Assembly: GCA_934098445.1 (NCBI GenBank)
Contig: CAKOOW010000002.1
Span: 1 to 47,470 of the forward strand
DNA from: an uncultured Bacilli bacterium
GTDB taxonomy: Bacteria; Bacillota_I; Bacilli_A; RF39; UBA660
Direction of reading: 5' to 3'
Length of the DNA stretch: 47,470 nt
Part shown: piece after piece, positions 16,746 through 24,767 of the stretch
Numbering within the stretch: position 1 is the stretch's first letter
Layout of the letters: each line of letters opens with the position of its first letter
Notes under the pieces: model-generated
Told to the model about the DNA's origin: nothing
Database searches by the model: none
The model's input: only the letters and a program-made list of their open reading frames with translations
Position numbers and translations under genes: made by a program

Positions 16746-18653
16746 ATGAAATATGTTATAAAGAATGGGGCTGTTAGTATTAACGGAGAAACCATTTTAG
16801 AAAGTATTAACTTAGAGATAAATGAGAAAAGTCATATTGGCATTGTTGGTAAAAATGGGGCTGGAAAGACTACTTTACTTCAGTGTATTGTTAATAATAG
16901 TCTTTTAGAAGAAGGGACTGATGATACTTCTTTTCAAGTGATTAAACAGGGTAATCCTAGTATTGGGTATTTAAGACAGATTGAACTTAATGATAATAAT
17001 ACGATGTTAGAAGAAGTAAGAAAACCTTTTAGAAATATTATTAAGATAGAGGATAGACTAGAAGAGTTAGTTAGAGAAATGAATATTAAGGATGATATTA
17101 AACTTGTAGAAGAATATACATCTTTAGAAGAGAAATTTCAGAATATGGGGGGTTATACCTATAGAAAAGAGTATGAAATCTTAATTAAAAAGTTTGGGTT
17201 TAAAGATAGTGATAAGTTTAAGTATTTAAAAGAATTCTCGGGAGGAGAGAAGACCAAGATAGCTTTTATAAAGATGTTACTTAATAAACCGGATATATTA
17301 TTACTTGATGAACCTACTAATCACTTAGATATAGATACGGTAGAATGGTTAGAAGAGTATCTAAAGAGTTATAAAAAAGCAATAGTAGTAGTATCTCATG
17401 ATAGGATGTTTATTAATAATATAGTTGATACTATCTATGATATTAGTTATGGGGCTTTAACTAAGTATAGTGGTAATTATGATTATTATGAGAAACAGAA
17501 ACAATTAAATTATGAGAAAGCTTTAAAAGACTATGAGTTTCAAAGAAAAGAAATAGAAAGACTTACAAGAATATATGAACGTTTTAGAAGTAAACCTTCT
17601 AAAGCCAAGATGGCTATGTCAAGGTTACATCAATTAGAAAAGATGGATATATTAGAAAGACCTAATAAGATAGAAGCTATTACTTTTAAGACTAATATGG
17701 ATAATATAGTTATGCCTAGTCGAGATATTTTTATCTTAGATAATTTAGGTGTTGGGTATGATAGAGTTCTTTATAAGCTTAATTTATATATAAGACGAGG
17801 GGATAAATTAGGTGTAATTGGTCCTAATGGATTAGGAAAATCTACGATTTTAAAGACTTTAGTAGGACTAATTCCTAGTTTAGGAGGAAGTTTTACAGTT
17901 GGTCATAATGTTAGTATTGGTTATTTTGACCAGAATTTAGCTATGTTAGATGAAAAACATATGGTCTTAGAGGAGTTTATGGCAAAGTTTCCTAAAGTTT
18001 CAGAGTATGAAGCTAGGTGTAGTTTGGGTTCTTTCTTATTTAAGGGAGATGATGTCTTAAAGAAAATAGAGGTATTATCTGGTGGCGAAAGAGTTAGACT
18101 ACAGTTATGCAAGATTTTATATACGAAACCAAATGTCTTAATCTTAGATGAACCTACTAATCATTTAGATATTGTAGGAAGAGAATATTTAGAGAGTATT
18201 TTAAATGAATATCAAGGAACGGTTTTATTTGTATCGCATGATAGATATTTTATAAGTAAGGTTGCTACTTCGTTACTTGTTTTAGCTAAAGATAATTATC
18301 ATTTATTTAAGGGGAATTATAAAGAGTATTTGGAGAGTCTTAAAAGTCAAAATATAGATAATAATACTAGTAAGAATATAGATGATTATAGTAAAAATAA
18401 ATCCGATGTCTTGAATGAACCAAAGAAAAAGGTAAATACTTATAATCTTGGTAAAGAGATTAATAAGTTGGAAAGAGAGATAAAAAAATTGGAAGAGAGG
18501 ATTAAATCTTTAGAGGAATCTCTTTATTTAGAAGAAGTTTATAGTGATTATGATAAGCTAAATCAAGTTAATAATGAAATCAAAGAAGATAAAGAGAGAT
18601 TAGAAGAACTAAATACTAAGTGGTTAGAGCTTATGGAAGTAAGTGAGCAGTAG
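16746..18653 (+). CDS. ABC-F ATPase with C-terminal coiled coil (Uup/YfmR-like)
   Basis: This is a second, housekeeping-style ABC-F protein with two ABC domains: Walker A GKNGAGKT (35-42), signature FSGGEKTK, LLLDEPTNHLD; then Walker A GPNGLGKS, LSGGERVRL and LILDEPTNHLD. Between them is a linker with the SKPSKAKMAMSRL motif that reaches the ribosomal P-site tRNA in this family. The last ~85 residues form a lysine/glutamate-rich coiled coil, as in Uup, which can bind nucleic acid. Proteins of this branch help translation through difficult sequences. I choose the ATG at 16746; the TTG at 16728 has no site. A strong terminator follows. Confidence 0.88.
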   Translation: MKYVIKNGAVSINGETILESINLEINEKSHIGIVGKNGAGKTTLLQCIVNNSLLEEGTDDTSFQVIKQGNPSIGYLRQIELNDNNTMLEEVRKPFRNIIKIEDRLEELVREMNIKDDIKLVEEYTSLEEKFQNMGGYTYRKEYEILIKKFGFKDSDKFKYLKEFSGGEKTKIAFIKMLLNKPDILLLDEPTNHLDIDTVEWLEEYLKSYKKAIVVVSHDRMFINNIVDTIYDISYGALTKYSGNYDYYEKQKQLNYEKALKDYEFQRKEIERLTRIYERFRSKPSKAKMAMSRLHQLEKMDILERPNKIEAITFKTNMDNIVMPSRDIFILDNLGVGYDRVLYKLNLYIRRGDKLGVIGPNGLGKSTILKTLVGLIPSLGGSFTVGHNVSIGYFDQNLAMLDEKHMVLEEFMAKFPKVSEYEARCSLGSFLFKGDDVLKKIEVLSGGERVRLQLCKILYTKPNVLILDEPTNHLDIVGREYLESILNEYQGTVLFVSHDRYFISKVATSLLVLAKDNYHLFKGNYKEYLESLKSQNIDNNTSKNIDDYSKNKSDVLNEPKKKVNTYNLGKEINKLEREIKKLEERIKSLEESLYLEEVYSDYDKLNQVNNEIKEDKERLEELNTKWLELMEVSEQ

Positions 18654-18694
18654 AAAAGAGTATTTTTGATGATACTCTTTTAAAGAATTTTTTT
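18654..18694 (+). terminator. terminator of the ABC-F gene
   Basis: AAAAGAGTAT (18654-18663) with ATACTCTTTT (18672-18681), a perfect 10-bp stem and 8-nt loop, followed a few bases later by TTTTTTT (18688-18694). Confidence 0.75.
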
Positions 18695-18868
18695 CCTTTG
18701 GAGTGGGTATATATATATGATTTTTACTGCATTCATATAAATTAACGATTAGGTGGCGTATTTTAGTCTTTTCTAATAAGTTAAAGCTGATGTAAAGTTT
18801 AGTAAAATAATATAAATAAAAATAAAAAATTATGGTAAAATATAAGTAAGAATAGAAGGAGAATATTT

Positions 18869-19657
18869 ATGTTGAATTATGATTTTAAAGATAAGGTAGT
18901 TCTTATTACGGGAGCAGGTAGCGGCATCGGCGAAGAATGTGCAAAAAGTTTTAGTAAATGTGGCGCTAAAGTTGTTATCTGTGATAATAAAGAAGATAGA
19001 GTTCGTAAGGTAAAGGAAGAACTTGCAGAAAATGGTGGTACAGTTTTAGGGTGTAAGGTTGATGTTACTGATTATCATATGATTGAAAAGTTAGTTAATT
19101 TTACGGTGGAAAAGTTAGGGCGTATCGATATAGTTGTTAATTCAGCCGGAATTTGTAAACTTATGCCAATTGATGAGATGCCAATTGAGACAGTTGATGC
19201 CTTAATAGATATCAACTTAAAGGGAACTGTTTATATGTGTAAGGCTTTAACGCCAATTATGAAAAAACAACAGTCAGGTAAGATTATTAACATGGCAAGT
19301 ATAGCCGGTCGTATTTGCAATAGTGGCTTTAATGTATATGCGACTACTAAAGCAGGAATTATGGCAATAACTAGTAGTATGGCTAGAGAACTTGCTCCAT
19401 ATAATGTTAATGTTAATTCGGTTTTACCAGGGATTGTTCGTACGAATATGTGGGAAGGTATTTTAGATGATTTTACAAAGAATGATGATTCTATTAGAGA
19501 AGAAACATTCAAACAATCAACATCTGCTATTCCTTTAGGACGTCCTCAGACAGTAGAAGATATTGCTAATATGGTTTTATATTTAGCTAGTGATACTGCT
19601 AAGAATATTACAGCCCAAAATATAGCCGTTGATGGTGGATATACTTTTGATTTATAG
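18869..19657 (+). CDS. short-chain dehydrogenase/reductase (FabG-like)
   Basis: A classical SDR oxidoreductase of 262 residues. The cofactor loop is TGAGSGIG (14-21). Asp39 at the end of the second strand favours NAD(H) over NADP(H). NSAG (91-94) is the stabilising motif, and the catalytic set is Ser144, Tyr157, Lys161 (YATTKAG). The chain ends in AVDGGYTFDL, usual for the family. The substrate is unknown; FabG-like, sugar and hydroxysteroid dehydrogenases all share these features. AGAAGGAG lies 7 bp before the ATG. It is flanked by terminators and is a single-gene unit. Confidence 0.9.
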   Translation: MLNYDFKDKVVLITGAGSGIGEECAKSFSKCGAKVVICDNKEDRVRKVKEELAENGGTVLGCKVDVTDYHMIEKLVNFTVEKLGRIDIVVNSAGICKLMPIDEMPIETVDALIDINLKGTVYMCKALTPIMKKQQSGKIINMASIAGRICNSGFNVYATTKAGIMAITSSMARELAPYNVNVNSVLPGIVRTNMWEGILDDFTKNDDSIREETFKQSTSAIPLGRPQTVEDIANMVLYLASDTAKNITAQNIAVDGGYTFDL

Positions 19658-19682
19658 GTACTAGAAATAGTATCTTTTTTTT
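19657..19682 (+). terminator. terminator of the SDR gene
   Basis: GGTACTA (19657-19663), GAAA tetraloop, TAGTATC (19668-19674), then eight T. The stem begins inside the stop codon. Confidence 0.75.
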
Positions 19683-19684
19683 CA

Positions 19685-20110
19685 CTAGATTATTTTTACT
19701 AACCATGTAATGATTGGGTTACTAGTAAAATAAATTAAAGTTATGAAAGATAGGTAAATAATTAAAAATAAAGTATCAGTTAAAAGGTCTTCTAAATGCC
19801 AGAAATTAAGTAAGTAATCAATAAAACCTAATAAGTAAAGAAAGAGAAGATTAATTCCTAATAAAATAAAGAATGTAATGAAAGTTAAGAAAAACCATTC
19901 TAAATAGTTGGGATAAGTATTTAAAATATTGACGAAATAACTAAAGTAAGCTGGAATTATAGTAATTAATAAAGCTTGGGGATAGTTTTTAGTACGAATG
20001 TAGTCTTTAACCCTAAAGGAAAAAGGAAGCCAAAACAACAATGGAGTAATAATATAGCCATATAATTTAATCCATAAAAGATAGAAAAGAAAATAGATAA
20101 TAATTGACAC
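19685..20110 (-). CDS. small four-helix membrane protein, unknown
   Basis: The product is almost entirely hydrophobic, with about four helices separated by short charged turns (for example FRVKDYIRTKNYPQALL and LNFWHLEDLLTD). It has no recognised motif. The longest frame begins at a TTG (20155), but that TTG is the -35 of a good minus-strand promoter. A GTG at 20110, preceded by GGTGA, is therefore the more likely start, giving about 141 residues. It is divergent from the kinase-like gene at 20220 and convergent with the SDR gene. Confidence 0.55.
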   Translation of the reverse strand: MSIIIYFLFYLLWIKLYGYIITPLLFWLPFSFRVKDYIRTKNYPQALLITIIPAYFSYFVNILNTYPNYLEWFFLTFITFFILLGINLLFLYLLGFIDYLLNFWHLEDLLTDTLFLIIYLSFITLIYFTSNPIITWLVKII

Positions 20111-20126
20111 GATATTCACCAGTTTT

Positions 20127-20155
20127 ATTGTATAAAATAAGTTAGAGGAAAGCAA
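20127..20155 (-). promoter_or_regulatory. minus-strand promoter of the small membrane protein
   Basis: On the minus strand TTGCTT (20155-20150), 17-bp spacer, TACAAT (20132-20127). It is back to back with the plus-strand promoter at 20166. Confidence 0.55.
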
Positions 20156-20165
20156 CTAAAAATAA

Positions 20166-20194
20166 TTGACTTTAGTTATAAAGTGTAATATTCT
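20166..20194 (+). promoter_or_regulatory. promoter of the kinase-like/prfB cluster
   Basis: TTGACT (20166-20171), 17-bp spacer, TATTCT (20189-20194). The -35 overlaps the TTG that would open the longest upstream frame, which supports the ATG at 20220 as the real start. Confidence 0.6.
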
Positions 20195-20219
20195 AATGCT
20201 ACTAAAGAAGAGGTTTAAA

Positions 20220-20945
20220 ATGGCAATAATAAAAGTAGATGGTATAGAAGATATAAAATATTTAGATAAGATGGTGAATAAGGGGAGTTTTGGGGAAATT
20301 TATCCTTTTAGTGATGATACTTATTTTAAGAAGTTAAATATGAGTCAAATGAGTTTGAGCTTACTTGATAATCAGATTAGATTGGAAATTTTAACGGATT
20401 TAATGAATTTAAAGGGGACTAAATATTTAATATTACCTAAAGATATTTATGTTACTGAGGAATGTTTATTGGGGTACACTTCTTTGATAAAGAAGGCTAA
20501 ATCAATTAGAGATATGAGTTTAGATTCTAATTATGGGGATGTTATTAAGGCTTTTAAACTTCTTTGTAAAGATATCGCTATTCTAGCCGATATGAATATT
20601 TTTGATTGCAATTTTAATCAGAATAATATATTATTTGATGGAAAGATGTATCTTTTAGACTTAGATCAGAGTATTTATGTGGAAAATGATAATCTTCTAT
20701 ATAAGAGAATGGTATATGAGTTGTTTCAGAGTCTTTATTTATCTTTAGTAAAAGATGGTTTTGGATCAAGAATTCTTATGGAAAGGGATTTAGAAGGGTT
20801 AATACAAACTTTTAAGTCTTATACTGGTACTAATTATGATCTTTTTTTTGAGCTTTTAAGATGGAAGTTAGAGTTTTATACAAGGATGAAGATTAATACG
20901 GTTGGTGATTTTAGGAAGAGTTTATCTTTAACGAAGAAGGGGTAA
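20220..20945 (+). CDS. atypical kinase-like protein, paralogue A
   Basis: The 241-residue product starts MAIIKVDGIED at an ATG with AGAAGAGG upstream. A readable glycine loop, NKGSFGEIYPF, is followed by YFKKLN, which could offer the lysine. The catalytic-loop region is FDCNFNQNNILFDGKMYLLDLDQS: Asp and Asn are spaced as in kinases, but the HRD histidine is absent and DFG is replaced by DLD. It is similar in length and order to the protein at 1615 and to paralogue B, which starts 1 bp after this stop. Whether it phosphorylates anything is open. The C-terminal helix LYKRMVYELFQ is matched in the decayed copy at 21807. Confidence 0.65.
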   Translation: MAIIKVDGIEDIKYLDKMVNKGSFGEIYPFSDDTYFKKLNMSQMSLSLLDNQIRLEILTDLMNLKGTKYLILPKDIYVTEECLLGYTSLIKKAKSIRDMSLDSNYGDVIKAFKLLCKDIAILADMNIFDCNFNQNNILFDGKMYLLDLDQSIYVENDNLLYKRMVYELFQSLYLSLVKDGFGSRILMERDLEGLIQTFKSYTGTNYDLFFELLRWKLEFYTRMKINTVGDFRKSLSLTKKG

Positions 20946-20946
20946 T

Positions 20947-21657
20947 ATGGCTATTAGAAGGGTTAGTTCTTTAGAAGAGTTAGATTTACCTAATAAGTAT
21001 ATTTATCAGGGGAATAATGGATATATTTATAATTTTAAAGATAAGTATTTTAAGGTGCTTGATGAGGAATATATGTCTTTAGATAATAGGAAAAATCAAG
21101 GGAGATTAGATATTTTAGGTAGATTAAGTGAGTTAGAAAATACGAAGTATTTAGTGTTACCGGAAGACATTTATGTTACGGATAGCAAGATACTGGGATA
21201 TACGATGAGGATATGTCCAGGAAAAGAGTTTATTTATTTGGATGATAATGTTTCTTATGATAAATTGGTTTTAGGAATTATAAATTTACTTTTTGATATA
21301 GAAATATTAAGTAATAAGGGTTTATTAGATTTAGATATTTGTAGTAGTAATATTTTCTTTGATGGGGTTAATCTTTATTTATTAGATTTTGATGGAACGA
21401 TTAGTTTTGATGATAAGAGGAAGGCTTATCTTTTGATGGGGATGAGTCTTATTAATTTATGTATTGGGAAGATTATGGATTCTGATAGACTAGAATGGTT
21501 TAAAGATATAGATATTGATTATATGTGGGAGAAGATGAATAGATTAGAGAGTTCTAATTATATAGGGTTATTATGGTTAATTAAGTTAAAGATGAGTAGA
21601 GTTTTAGGAAAAGATGTAGAGACTCTTGGGGATATTAGAAGAGTATTAAGAAGGTGA
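20947..21657 (+). CDS. atypical kinase-like protein, paralogue B
   Basis: This 236-residue paralogue is directly behind A. The start MAIRRVSSLEEL mirrors MAIIKVDGIEDI. QGNNGYIYNF stands where A has its glycine loop, followed by YFKVL. The catalytic-loop region LLDLDICSSNIFFDGVNLYLLDFDGT keeps an Asp and an Asn and has DFDG, the closest of the three to a canonical DFG. It probably arose by tandem duplication. It overlaps nothing but is followed after 4 bp by the remains of a third copy. Soluble, no membrane helix. Confidence 0.65.
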   Translation: MAIRRVSSLEELDLPNKYIYQGNNGYIYNFKDKYFKVLDEEYMSLDNRKNQGRLDILGRLSELENTKYLVLPEDIYVTDSKILGYTMRICPGKEFIYLDDNVSYDKLVLGIINLLFDIEILSNKGLLDLDICSSNIFFDGVNLYLLDFDGTISFDDKRKAYLLMGMSLINLCIGKIMDSDRLEWFKDIDIDYMWEKMNRLESSNYIGLLWLIKLKMSRVLGKDVETLGDIRRVLRR

Positions 21658-21661
21658 TGAT

Positions 21662-22076
21662 ATGGCAGTTATTAAGGTTCAAAGTATTAGGGATATTCCT
21701 AAGGATGGGGTTTACAGAGTAGAGGCTACTAATAAGCTTTATAGACAAGGATATGATAGAATTCTAAAGATATTTTTAGATTGTTATCAGGGGATGGATA
21801 GTAAGAGTGAATAAGATATATAAAAGAGCAGCTTATCAAGTTTTTCAACAGATATTAAGAGTTATTGTTTGGCTTGATAAGAGTCAGGATTTATATACAG
21901 TTTTAAATCATTATCATATAAGAGATTTTAATTTGGGGGCGTTACAATGTGGTATAATAGATATTACGAGTAGTGTGGAAGAGTTTAAGGAAAGTTTATT
22001 TTCTTTGGGTCTTGATGATAAGTGTACTCTTAAAGATGTTGATATAGTATTAAGGAGAAAGAGAAATGGATATTAA
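21662..22076 (+). pseudogene. decayed third kinase-like copy
   Basis: An ATG at 21662 opens MAVIKVQSIRDIP, the same start as paralogue A, but this frame stops at TAA 21812-21814 after 50 codons. A second frame from GTG 21807 to 22076 reads NKIYKRAAYQVFQQ, which matches the C-terminal NLLYKRMVYELFQS of paralogue A. The catalytic middle of the domain is gone. This is best read as an internal deletion with frameshift. The second fragment might still be translated by stop-start coupling (21807 overlaps 21814), and its end overlaps the start of prfB by 11 bp. Confidence 0.6.
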
Positions 22077-23149
22077 TAGTAAATACGAAGAATTAGTTAG
22101 TAGGATGAAGGTTATTGGGAGGTCTCTTTGACTTAGATAGTAAAGAGAAGAGGATATCTTTATTAGAAAGTAAGTTAAATGAGTCAGGGATATGGAATAA
22201 TCTTAAAGAGGCTAGTAAGATTAATGGAGAATTAATTAATCTAAAGAAAGAGTGTAGTGATGCTAAAAAGCTAAAGAGTAGTTTAGAGGGATTAGAGGAG
22301 TTAATTAGTCTTAGTGATGATTTAGAGATAAGAAAAGAGGTTGAAGAGGAATTATCTTCTTTAGAAGAGTTAATGAGCAGTTTAGAAGTTGCTACTTTAC
22401 TTAATGGCCCTTATGATAATTTAAGTTGCTTTTTAGAGATTCACCCAGGGGCAGGGGGAACGGAAGCTATGGATTGGGCTTCAATGTTATTACGGATGTA
22501 TGAACGTTTTTGTGATGCAAATAATTATAAATATGAAGTTATTGACTATTTGAAAGGTGAAGAAGCAGGGATTAAAGCAGTTACCTTAAGAATTAGTGGT
22601 AATATGGCTTATGGTTATTTTAAGGGAGAAAAAGGGGTTCATAGATTAGTTAGAATTTCTCCTTTTGATGCTAATAAGAGAAGACATACTTCTTTTGCTT
22701 CGGTAAGTGTAGTTCCAGAGTTTGAGAAAATTTCTAATATTGAGATTAAAGATGAAGATTTAAAGATTGATGTATTCCATTCGAGTGGAGCCGGTGGTCA
22801 ATCGGTAAATACGAGTGATTCAGCCGTTAGAATTACGCATTTACCTAGTAAAATTGTGGTATCTTGTCAAGTAGAGAGAAGTCAGTTACGTAATAAAGAA
22901 AGAGCATTAGAAATGCTAAAATCTAAGTTATACCAGTTAGAAGTGGAGAAAAAAGAAGAAGAATTAAATAAAGAAAAGGGTATTAGTGATAGTATTAATT
23001 TTGGTAGTCAGATTAGAAACTATGTTTTAGAGCCTTATACTTTAGTAAAGGATTTAAGAAGTGGTTATGAGACTAGTCAAGCATTTAAGGTTTTAGATGG
23101 GGATATTTTACCAATTATGGAATCTGTTTTAAAGATGAAGAAAAATTAA
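22066..23149 (+). CDS. prfB: peptide chain release factor 2, with programmed +1 frameshift
   Basis: RF2 ends translation at UGA and UAA. The gene begins at ATG 22066 (AAGGAGA upstream). The zero frame reaches TGA at 22129-22131 after 21 codons, and the +1 frame continues from GAC 22130 to the end at 23149, giving about 360 residues, the normal RF2 length. The frameshift site CTT TGA C is preceded by the internal Shine-Dalgarno GGGAGG. The stop-recognition tripeptide SPF is in VRISPFDANKR and the catalytic GGQ in SSGAGGQSVNT. The start overlaps the end of the decayed kinase copy. Autoregulation is the standard one: low RF2 lets ribosomes shift. Confidence 0.95.
22117..22132 (+). promoter_or_regulatory. 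prfB programmed +1 frameshift signal
   Basis: GGGAGG (22117-22122), a 3-nt spacer, then CTT TGA C (22126-22132). This is the conserved RF2 arrangement: internal Shine-Dalgarno, slippery CUU, in-frame UGA with C in the next position. Confidence 0.93.
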
Positions 23150-23175
23150 CATTAGAAAAGAGCGATAAATTAATA

Positions 23176-24711
23176 ATGAAAAAGCCGATAACAGGACGGT
23201 TGGCTGCTGCTATAATACTTAGTTTTTGTATTATCATAACTAGTAATAAGTCTTTTTATGGAAAAGCTTTGGCAAGTGATGGAGGAAAAATCGAAGATTT
23301 AACTGATTATCCGGAAGAAATATCTTCTATAAAGATATTTAAAGATAAAGATAATCTTTTAAGTAACGAGGAACTACAGAGACTAAGAAATCTTTCTTAT
23401 AAGCCTTGTACCTATGAATTTAAGGGAAGCATAGAAGATTTATATAATATTATTATTTTAAATAGTAATAATTATCTTAAAGATACGGATTATTCTAGTA
23501 TTTTAGAGATTAAAGAAGATTATATAAGAGAGTATGTTATTAAGACTATTAAAGATATAATTAAAAGAAATTTAAAAGAAGAGAGAAAAGATAATATTCA
23601 TAAGTTAATATCTCTTAAGATTGTTATTGGTTCTTTAGAAGAGGATACTTTAGGACAATATGATTTTAAAGAAAATTTGATTATCTTAGATATGGAGAAA
23701 ATTCTTGGGAAAAGTAGTTCTATAGATGATATTAATATGAATCTATTTGATTGTTTAAATCATGAGTTTAATCATGCTTTTCAAGGATCTTGTAGTGGTA
23801 AGTTAATTAATAATACTTCTTTTATTTTAGAGAGTAGTGCAGAATCTTATAATTATAATATTTTAAAGAATGATTATAAATTTGTTAATAGTAGATATGA
23901 ATATGGATATGCTTATTTAGAAGAAAGAAAATATGAGAGTAAGTTATTTTTACTTAGTCTTTTAGATAATAAGAGGTCTATAGAAGAGTATTATGATGCT
24001 ATTGATAAAGGAGATATAAAGAGGTTATTTGCTTTTCTAGATTTAAATAGTATTGAAGAACAGAATGAATTTTTAGAGGGGATATGGTTGGCAGATGGGA
24101 TCCTTTTAAGGAATAATTATTGGAGTAGAATCGTAAAGTCTGATGATTTTGATAGTCTTAAGGATTATAATATTGATGAGTTATTGATGAGAGAAGCAGC
24201 TGGGGCTTATGAGAGTTTTATCTTGAAGATGGCGGTTAAAGGCTTGATGAAATATAATATTTTGAATAATGATTTAAGTTTAGAAGATAATTTATTGTTA
24301 TATCATTTTATTTTAATAAATGTTTTAGATAGGGTAAGTTTTAATGATTATAATTATGCTACTTGTGAAGTTAGTTATACTTTTTATCAGGATTTTTTTG
24401 ATCATTATTTACAAATAGAAGAGATATTCTTTAGATTTTTAGGGTCTTATTATAATTATTCGGAAGAAGAGATAAGATCTATAGATGATAGTTTAGATAA
24501 AGATAAGATAGTAAATGGGATTAATAATTATTTAAATACGGGGTATTGTCTTAATGAAGATAAATATATTAAAGAATTAATTGATAAATATCCAAAGATA
24601 AGAATAATTAGACAGAGTGGGGTTATTTTAGCTAATTTTAACTATAATAATTTAAGAAATATAAGAGATAGGAAATATTCTAAAGATGGGATTAAGCTTA
24701 TTTTGAAGTAG
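23176..24711 (+). CDS. exported HExxH putative metalloprotease, copy 1
   Basis: The 511-residue product has a signal peptide (lysines at 2-3, hydrophobic core about 9-22, possible cleavage after KALA near 33). Zinc motif HEFNH lies at residues 196-200, and ILESSAESYNYN about 25 residues later gives glutamates that could be the third ligand of a gluzincin-type site. The remainder is helical and rich in Asp, Asn and Tyr. It is a paralogue of the next gene (shared CTY-N-YYG/FKG start, EDNLLLYHF/Y, and the tail). No known peptidase family was recognised, so the activity is inferred. The gene follows prfB by 26 bp; the ribosome site is weak. Confidence 0.65.
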   Translation: MKKPITGRLAAAIILSFCIIITSNKSFYGKALASDGGKIEDLTDYPEEISSIKIFKDKDNLLSNEELQRLRNLSYKPCTYEFKGSIEDLYNIIILNSNNYLKDTDYSSILEIKEDYIREYVIKTIKDIIKRNLKEERKDNIHKLISLKIVIGSLEEDTLGQYDFKENLIILDMEKILGKSSSIDDINMNLFDCLNHEFNHAFQGSCSGKLINNTSFILESSAESYNYNILKNDYKFVNSRYEYGYAYLEERKYESKLFLLSLLDNKRSIEEYYDAIDKGDIKRLFAFLDLNSIEEQNEFLEGIWLADGILLRNNYWSRIVKSDDFDSLKDYNIDELLMREAAGAYESFILKMAVKGLMKYNILNNDLSLEDNLLLYHFILINVLDRVSFNDYNYATCEVSYTFYQDFFDHYLQIEEIFFRFLGSYYNYSEEEIRSIDDSLDKDKIVNGINNYLNTGYCLNEDKYIKELIDKYPKIRIIRQSGVILANFNYNNLRNIRDRKYSKDGIKLILK

Positions 24712-24713
24712 TA

Positions 24714-24741
24714 TTTACTTTTGAAATATTTTATGTATAAT
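24714..24741 (+). promoter_or_regulatory. promoter of the HExxH lipoprotein gene
   Basis: TTTACT (24714-24719), 16-bp spacer, TATAAT (24736-24741), starting right after the previous stop codon. Confidence 0.65.
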
Positions 24742-24767
24742 AGAGGCTAATTGATGGGGGTATTTTA

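Noticed and set aside
22115..23149. Release factor starting at TTG 22115
   Set aside because: The true start is ATG 22066 with a good ribosome site; the frame is joined by the programmed shift at 22129.
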